Positions 6,364 to 10,080 of a stretch of 10,080 bases of DNA are shown here, one piece after another (the first letter of the stretch is position 1; every line of letters begins with the position of its first letter). The stretch is from Sphingobacterium sp. (GTDB taxonomy: Bacteria > Bacteroidota > Bacteroidia > Sphingobacteriales > Sphingobacteriaceae): assembly GCA_030146225.1 (NCBI GenBank), contig JASLCA010000070.1, forward strand, positions 1 to 10,080, written 5' to 3'. The position numbers and the translations under genes were made by a program. The notes beneath the pieces are model-generated. The model worked only from the letters and a program-made list of their open reading frames with translations, was not told where the DNA came from and searched no databases.

Positions 6364-7847
6364 ATATTACTTACGCAATCTTAGCCGTCTTGCTTTTTAG
6401 TTCTTGCGAGAAATGGCTTGCCATCTCGCCCAAGTCGGAGATATCATCGGAAGAACTGTTTAAATCCGAACAAGGATTTAAAGATGCCCTAATAGGATCC
6501 TACCTCTTGTTAACCAGCAAAAGCAGCTATGGCTTTGAAGGTACAATCGGCTTCCTAGACGGCTTGGCACAGCAGTATCCAGCAGCAGGCACCAATCATC
6601 CCTATTATTATACGGTAGGCTATCAATATGAGCATGCCTCGGTATTAAACAAGAAGGACAATATGTGGGTCGCCAATTATTCAGCAATTGCCAACCTCAA
6701 TAATATTATTAATACCATTGATGTAGAGGCGCCAAAGCTAAACCCGGCCCATACATCCCTAATAAAAGGGGAGGCCCTTGGCTTACGTGCATTTGTACAC
6801 CTTGACCTCTATAGACTCTTTGGATATGGCAACCTAGCAGCTGATCCAGAAGGCTTAAACAAGGTCAATCTCCCCTATGTAGACAAGTACAGCAAGAATG
6901 TAACAGCCCCAGTCTCTGGATTGGAGTACCTACAGAAGGTAGAAAGAGACCTTTTACAAGCCGAAAGTCTTCTGGCGAAGTACGACTCCGTATCAGTAGC
7001 CAAAAACCTAAGCCTAGGCGTAGAGATTCCCAATGGAGATAAATTCTACGACAATAGACGAATGCGCTTTAACTATTATGCCGTAAAAGCCACCCAAGCG
7101 CGCCTATACCTATGGATGGGGGATTATGAGAAAGCGAAGCAAGCAGCCGAGCATGTTATCCGAGATGGGCGTAGAAATTTAGTTTCCTTTCACAACGGCA
7201 ATATCAACGATCCGAATCCCATAAACAAGGATTACACCTTTAGCACTGAACATATTTTCGCTTTAAATGTGCAAAATATGTATGAGTACAACAAGCCCTA
7301 TATAGATCAGTATGGACCAGATGGCCTGAACGTAAACAACCTCAAGCTAGCCCATAGTGGAACAGTAGCCAACGAACTTTACGAAATCAATAGCAAGGAT
7401 GGGATGTCTTTGTCCGATTATCGCTATAAAGAGCTCTATAAGAAGGTGTCCCAGACAGAGTACCTCCTTTTAAAGTTTACCTACGTAAGCAACAGTGCCT
7501 ACTACGATCGCATGCCCATTATAAAGCTTCCGGAGATGTATTATATACTAGCCGAGTGCCACAATGAGTTGGGAGATGTATCGGCCGCAGTCAACCAGTT
7601 GAATACCGTACGGGTTTCCCGAGGTATAGCCAGCTCCTACAACCTTAGCCCAAGCCTTTCCAAGGAGCAAGTACAGGCAGAGATACAGCGCGAGTACCGA
7701 AAGGAATTTGTAAGTGAAGGACAGCTATTCTACTATTTCAAGCGGCTAGGAAATAAGAATATCCCCAATACCGCAAAGGCTATGGACAATTCAGTATACA
7801 TCTTGCCCTTGCCACAGCGGGAGCTAGAAATGGGCAATAACGGTTAA
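6357..7847 (+). CDS. SusD/RagB-like outer membrane nutrient-binding lipoprotein
   Basis: This 496-residue lipoprotein has a signal peptide ending in the lipobox LFSSC with Cys17. It should sit on the cell surface as the lid of the SusC barrel and help capture substrate. The SusD N-terminal helical region is visible (ISSEELFKSEQGFKDALIGSY at about 29-49, with one residue variation allowed), then TPR-type helices at about 137-158 (GEALGLRAFVHLDLYRLFG) and 239-268 (AVKATQARLYLWMGDYEKA). The C-terminal RagB/SusD signature is clear at about 386-487: IIKLPEMYYILAECHNELGD, IQREYRKEFVSEGQLFYYFK and YILPLPQREL. It ends soon after that motif (EMGNNG), slightly shorter than many homologues but apparently complete. 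It starts 10 bases after the susC stop, so the pair is cotranscribed. Ligand specificity cannot be assigned. Confidence 0.95.
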   Translation: MKNITYAILAVLLFSSCEKWLAISPKSEISSEELFKSEQGFKDALIGSYLLLTSKSSYGFEGTIGFLDGLAQQYPAAGTNHPYYYTVGYQYEHASVLNKKDNMWVANYSAIANLNNIINTIDVEAPKLNPAHTSLIKGEALGLRAFVHLDLYRLFGYGNLAADPEGLNKVNLPYVDKYSKNVTAPVSGLEYLQKVERDLLQAESLLAKYDSVSVAKNLSLGVEIPNGDKFYDNRRMRFNYYAVKATQARLYLWMGDYEKAKQAAEHVIRDGRRNLVSFHNGNINDPNPINKDYTFSTEHIFALNVQNMYEYNKPYIDQYGPDGLNVNNLKLAHSGTVANELYEINSKDGMSLSDYRYKELYKKVSQTEYLLLKFTYVSNSAYYDRMPIIKLPEMYYILAECHNELGDVSAAVNQLNTVRVSRGIASSYNLSPSLSKEQVQAEIQREYRKEFVSEGQLFYYFKRLGNKNIPNTAKAMDNSVYILPLPQRELEMGNNG

Positions 7848-7864
7848 ATTCAAATTGATCAAAA

Positions 7865-8602
7865 ATGAAAAAACATACAGTACAATTAACGATTCTAGGC
7901 ATTTGCATGCTGCTCACAGCAGCCTGTAAGAAGTCCGAGATGAAAACCTACAAGGATGATCAACCGGCTTTGTACATGGGCATGTCCAGCTATGCATACT
8001 CCTTTGTAGATGATTTAACAGCAGCTACAAAGACAATCTATTTGCCCGTAAAGCTATCCGGGCAGCTACAAGATTATGACCGAAGCTTTAAAATGGAAGT
8101 TGTCACAGGAACTGGCACAACAGCAGATGCTGCATTGTACGAAGTCAAAGAAGGTGTTCTTCCCAAGAATGCAGTAGATGGTCGCATAGCCATTGTCCTT
8201 AAGCGCAATGCCATGGTTGATACCTCATTGGTAGACCTAACCCTACGCTTATTGCCATCAGCAGACTTAGACACCATGCTAAACACCCAGACCAAAGTGA
8301 CCTGGACAGCCAAGATTATCAAGCCCGTCAATTGGGATAGATGGTTACGCTATTACCTAGGCACAGGCTTTTCTACAGCATGGTTTAAGTTTATTATACA
8401 GCATACAGGTAGAACCTCCTTTCCCTATGATGGCACGCTATCCCGTACAGACCCCGTAACATGGTGGATGACAGCAGGCGAGATCCAAGGCTATGGTCTA
8501 CAAGTAAAAGAGGCCCTCTTGGAGTACAACCTGATGAACCCTAACAATCCCTTTATCCATGACGATGGTCCAAGCAAAGGATTGCCTGTAGTCTTACCTT
8601 AA
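7865..8602 (+). CDS. DUF4843 family lipoprotein
   Basis: The 245-residue protein has a signal peptide ending in lipobox LTAAC with Cys21 and a Lys-rich start to the mature part (CKKSEMKTYKDD). It resembles the DUF4843 family, which commonly lies next to SusD genes in Bacteroidota. The supporting features are ALYMGMSSYAYSFVDD near residue 35, a central beta-rich part with TIYLPVKLSG (57-66) and DGRIAIVLKRN (105-115), and a C-terminal part rich in Trp and Tyr (NWDRWLRYYLGTGFSTAWFK at about 156-175). The biochemical role of the family is not established; a surface accessory part of the SusC/SusD complex is a reasonable inference. It starts 17 bases after susD in an A-rich context (GATCAAAAATG), consistent with the same operon. 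Confidence 0.85.
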   Translation: MKKHTVQLTILGICMLLTAACKKSEMKTYKDDQPALYMGMSSYAYSFVDDLTAATKTIYLPVKLSGQLQDYDRSFKMEVVTGTGTTADAALYEVKEGVLPKNAVDGRIAIVLKRNAMVDTSLVDLTLRLLPSADLDTMLNTQTKVTWTAKIIKPVNWDRWLRYYLGTGFSTAWFKFIIQHTGRTSFPYDGTLSRTDPVTWWMTAGEIQGYGLQVKEALLEYNLMNPNNPFIHDDGPSKGLPVVLP

Positions 8603-8615
8603 ACTTAAAACAATT

Positions 8616-10080
8616 ATGAAACAGTTTTTTATATTTATAAGCATTGCCAGCGTGCTCTTCTTTTCGGCCTGCCTAAAAGATGCTTCTACAGTAGATCTAT
8701 ATGCCGTACCCCATATTGGCATAGATACCACAGGGGTGCCTGCTCGCTACAGTATTTTTCAGAATGACACCCTGCGCATCAAGCCTAAAATCAGCTTTGA
8801 AGGCGCAGATAAATCTCGATTGACCTACAGTTGGGTGCTGCATACGCATGGCGGCTACGAGCGGCTATTGGGCAGTAAGGAAGCCTTGGAAGCCGAGTTA
8901 ATAGAGGCCCCATCCCCAAACCCTTACAAGCTCATCTTTACCGCAAGGGATTCAACCAACAATGTAAAGGCATTCTTCACCTGGGATATCCTTGTGATCT
9001 CTCAATTTGGACAAGGCCTTGTTGTGGCAGATATGCGGGATGACCAAGCCAGCGATGTAAGCCTGATCATGTCCTATAACTTTACCACTTCCATATTGAC
9101 CGACAGTGCAAGCACCAAGATCTTTCGAGATGCCTATAGTCGGTCCAATGGCGAAAAGATTGCAGGCCGCGTAAATCAACTGAGCTTCTTTAAGTACAGC
9201 ACCTACAAGGATGTTACATTTCTAACAGACAAGGGTTTTACCCGTATCGATGTAAACTCCTATGTAAAGAAGGATGCAGACAAGGGATTATTCGTAATCG
9301 CGCCGGACAAGATCGTACCAGGAGACATCTCTACCGCAATCTTGACCAATCAACATCAGTATATTATAAACGATGGCAAGGGATACGGTCGCTATGGAGA
9401 CGCCAAGCAATTTGTCTATTCCTTCTTAGCCTCCGACAAGTTGGGCTATCAAGCCGAAAAGATATGTGGACTTCAAAACCCCGTAGCCTTACAAACAGGC
9501 GGAGTACTCTATGACAAGCGCAACAATCGCTTTCTATTGCTTCCACGCATGTCGAGTATGGCCAATCCCCTGACCAATTTTTCCGCTACCGACAGCAGCA
9601 ATCCCTTGGTAAAGTTTGATCCCAATAATATGGGCAATAAGACCTGTTTGCAGCTATTTGAAGGCTATGATGCACGCATAATAGCCATTATGAAGGAGCG
9701 TGATCAGGCGAAGTACTATGCCTACCAGATCAAGTTGACACAGCCCCTCACTGGTGCAATGGGCATCGCGATGAATGACCTCAGTCAAAATCCAGATATT
9801 GCTAAAGCCAAGTACTTTACAAGCTCAACTGCCGAGCAAGTCCTGTTTTATGCCAGTGAAGACAAGGTATATTCCAGCATACTAGAGTTGGGGAGCGCAG
9901 CGACCACAACACTTCGCTATACCGCAAAGCCAGGCGAGAAGATCACCGGTATGGAAGTCTATTTCGGAGCCGGCACCTATGATCCAGGAGCAGGACGGGT
10001 ATACCTACCGAGCAGCACCGATCCAAATGATTGGAGCAAGCGTATAAGCGTTTCGGCAAAGCAGCGGATGTTAATCCTAA
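8616..10080 (+). CDS. PKD-like family lipoprotein, 3' end beyond window
   Basis: The frame is open from ATG 8616 to the window edge, giving 488 complete codons without a stop, so the C-terminus is missing here. A signal peptide ends in lipobox FFSAC with Cys19. Residues about 30-130 resemble the PKD-like domain found in lipoproteins of SusC/SusD loci: DTLRIKPKISFEG, LTYSWVLHTHGGYERLLGS, NPYKLIFTARDSTNNV and a switch to FGQGLVVADMRDD. The rest is beta-rich with repeated hydrophobic strand motifs, perhaps a propeller-like fold, though I cannot confirm that. It starts 13 bases after the DUF4843 stop in an A/T-rich context (AAAACAATTATG), so it belongs to the same operon. It is probably a surface-exposed binding or scaffold component. 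No catalytic motif is apparent in the visible part. Confidence 0.85.
   Translation, partial: MKQFFIFISIASVLFFSACLKDASTVDLYAVPHIGIDTTGVPARYSIFQNDTLRIKPKISFEGADKSRLTYSWVLHTHGGYERLLGSKEALEAELIEAPSPNPYKLIFTARDSTNNVKAFFTWDILVISQFGQGLVVADMRDDQASDVSLIMSYNFTTSILTDSASTKIFRDAYSRSNGEKIAGRVNQLSFFKYSTYKDVTFLTDKGFTRIDVNSYVKKDADKGLFVIAPDKIVPGDISTAILTNQHQYIINDGKGYGRYGDAKQFVYSFLASDKLGYQAEKICGLQNPVALQTGGVLYDKRNNRFLLLPRMSSMANPLTNFSATDSSNPLVKFDPNNMGNKTCLQLFEGYDARIIAIMKERDQAKYYAYQIKLTQPLTGAMGIAMNDLSQNPDIAKAKYFTSSTAEQVLFYASEDKVYSSILELGSAATTTLRYTAKPGEKITGMEVYFGAGTYDPGAGRVYLPSSTDPNDWSKRISVSAKQRMLIL

Noticed and set aside
1..10080. CRISPR arrays, tRNA or rRNA genes, insertion sequences
   Set aside because: No spaced direct repeats, tRNA-like cloverleaf, rRNA sequence or transposase-like frame was seen on either strand by eye.

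Overview
The window looks like chromosomal DNA from a Bacteroidota bacterium, most likely of the Sphingobacterium/Pedobacter type (order Sphingobacteriales). The reasons are a SusC/SusD pair under an ECF sigma factor and a FecR-type anti-sigma factor, DUF4843 and PKD-like lipoproteins, A/T-rich translation starts without Shine-Dalgarno sequences, and promoter-like elements of the Bacteroidota type (TTTG, about 19 bases, TAnnTTTG). The genus is inferred from style only.

Left edge (1-825): nine tandem CAAGT units at the window border, then a minus-strand gene (166-639) for a small SnoaL/NTF2-like lipoprotein. A divergent intergenic region (640-825) separates it from the sigma gene and holds a candidate promoter for each direction.

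Main locus (826-10080, all plus strand): ECF sigma factor, FecR-like anti-sigma factor, SusC-like TonB-dependent transporter with an N-terminal STN signalling domain, SusD-like lipoprotein, DUF4843 lipoprotein and a PKD-like lipoprotein that runs off the right edge. Gaps from susC onward are only 10, 17 and 13 bases, so susC, susD, DUF4843 and the PKD-like gene look like one transcript. The expected logic is trans-envelope signalling: SusC/SusD binds a ligand at the outer membrane, the STN domain contacts the periplasmic part of FecR, and the sigma factor is released to transcribe the transport operon. The substrate cannot be read from this window. No glycosidase, protease or other degradative gene is present; such genes may lie to the right.

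The most interesting spot is the 143-base fecR-susC gap. On the minus strand it carries a terminator-like hairpin followed by T7. About 55-80 bases upstream of that hairpin, overlapping the susC start codon, is a close match to the Bacteroidota promoter (GTTG-N19-TAAATTTG). Together they predict an antisense RNA of about 80 nt covering the susC 5' leader, resembling the cis-encoded RNAs known to repress some Bacteroides polysaccharide utilisation loci. The same gap also holds three overlapping mini-ORFs and a 19-base sequence repeated exactly at the susC/susD junction.
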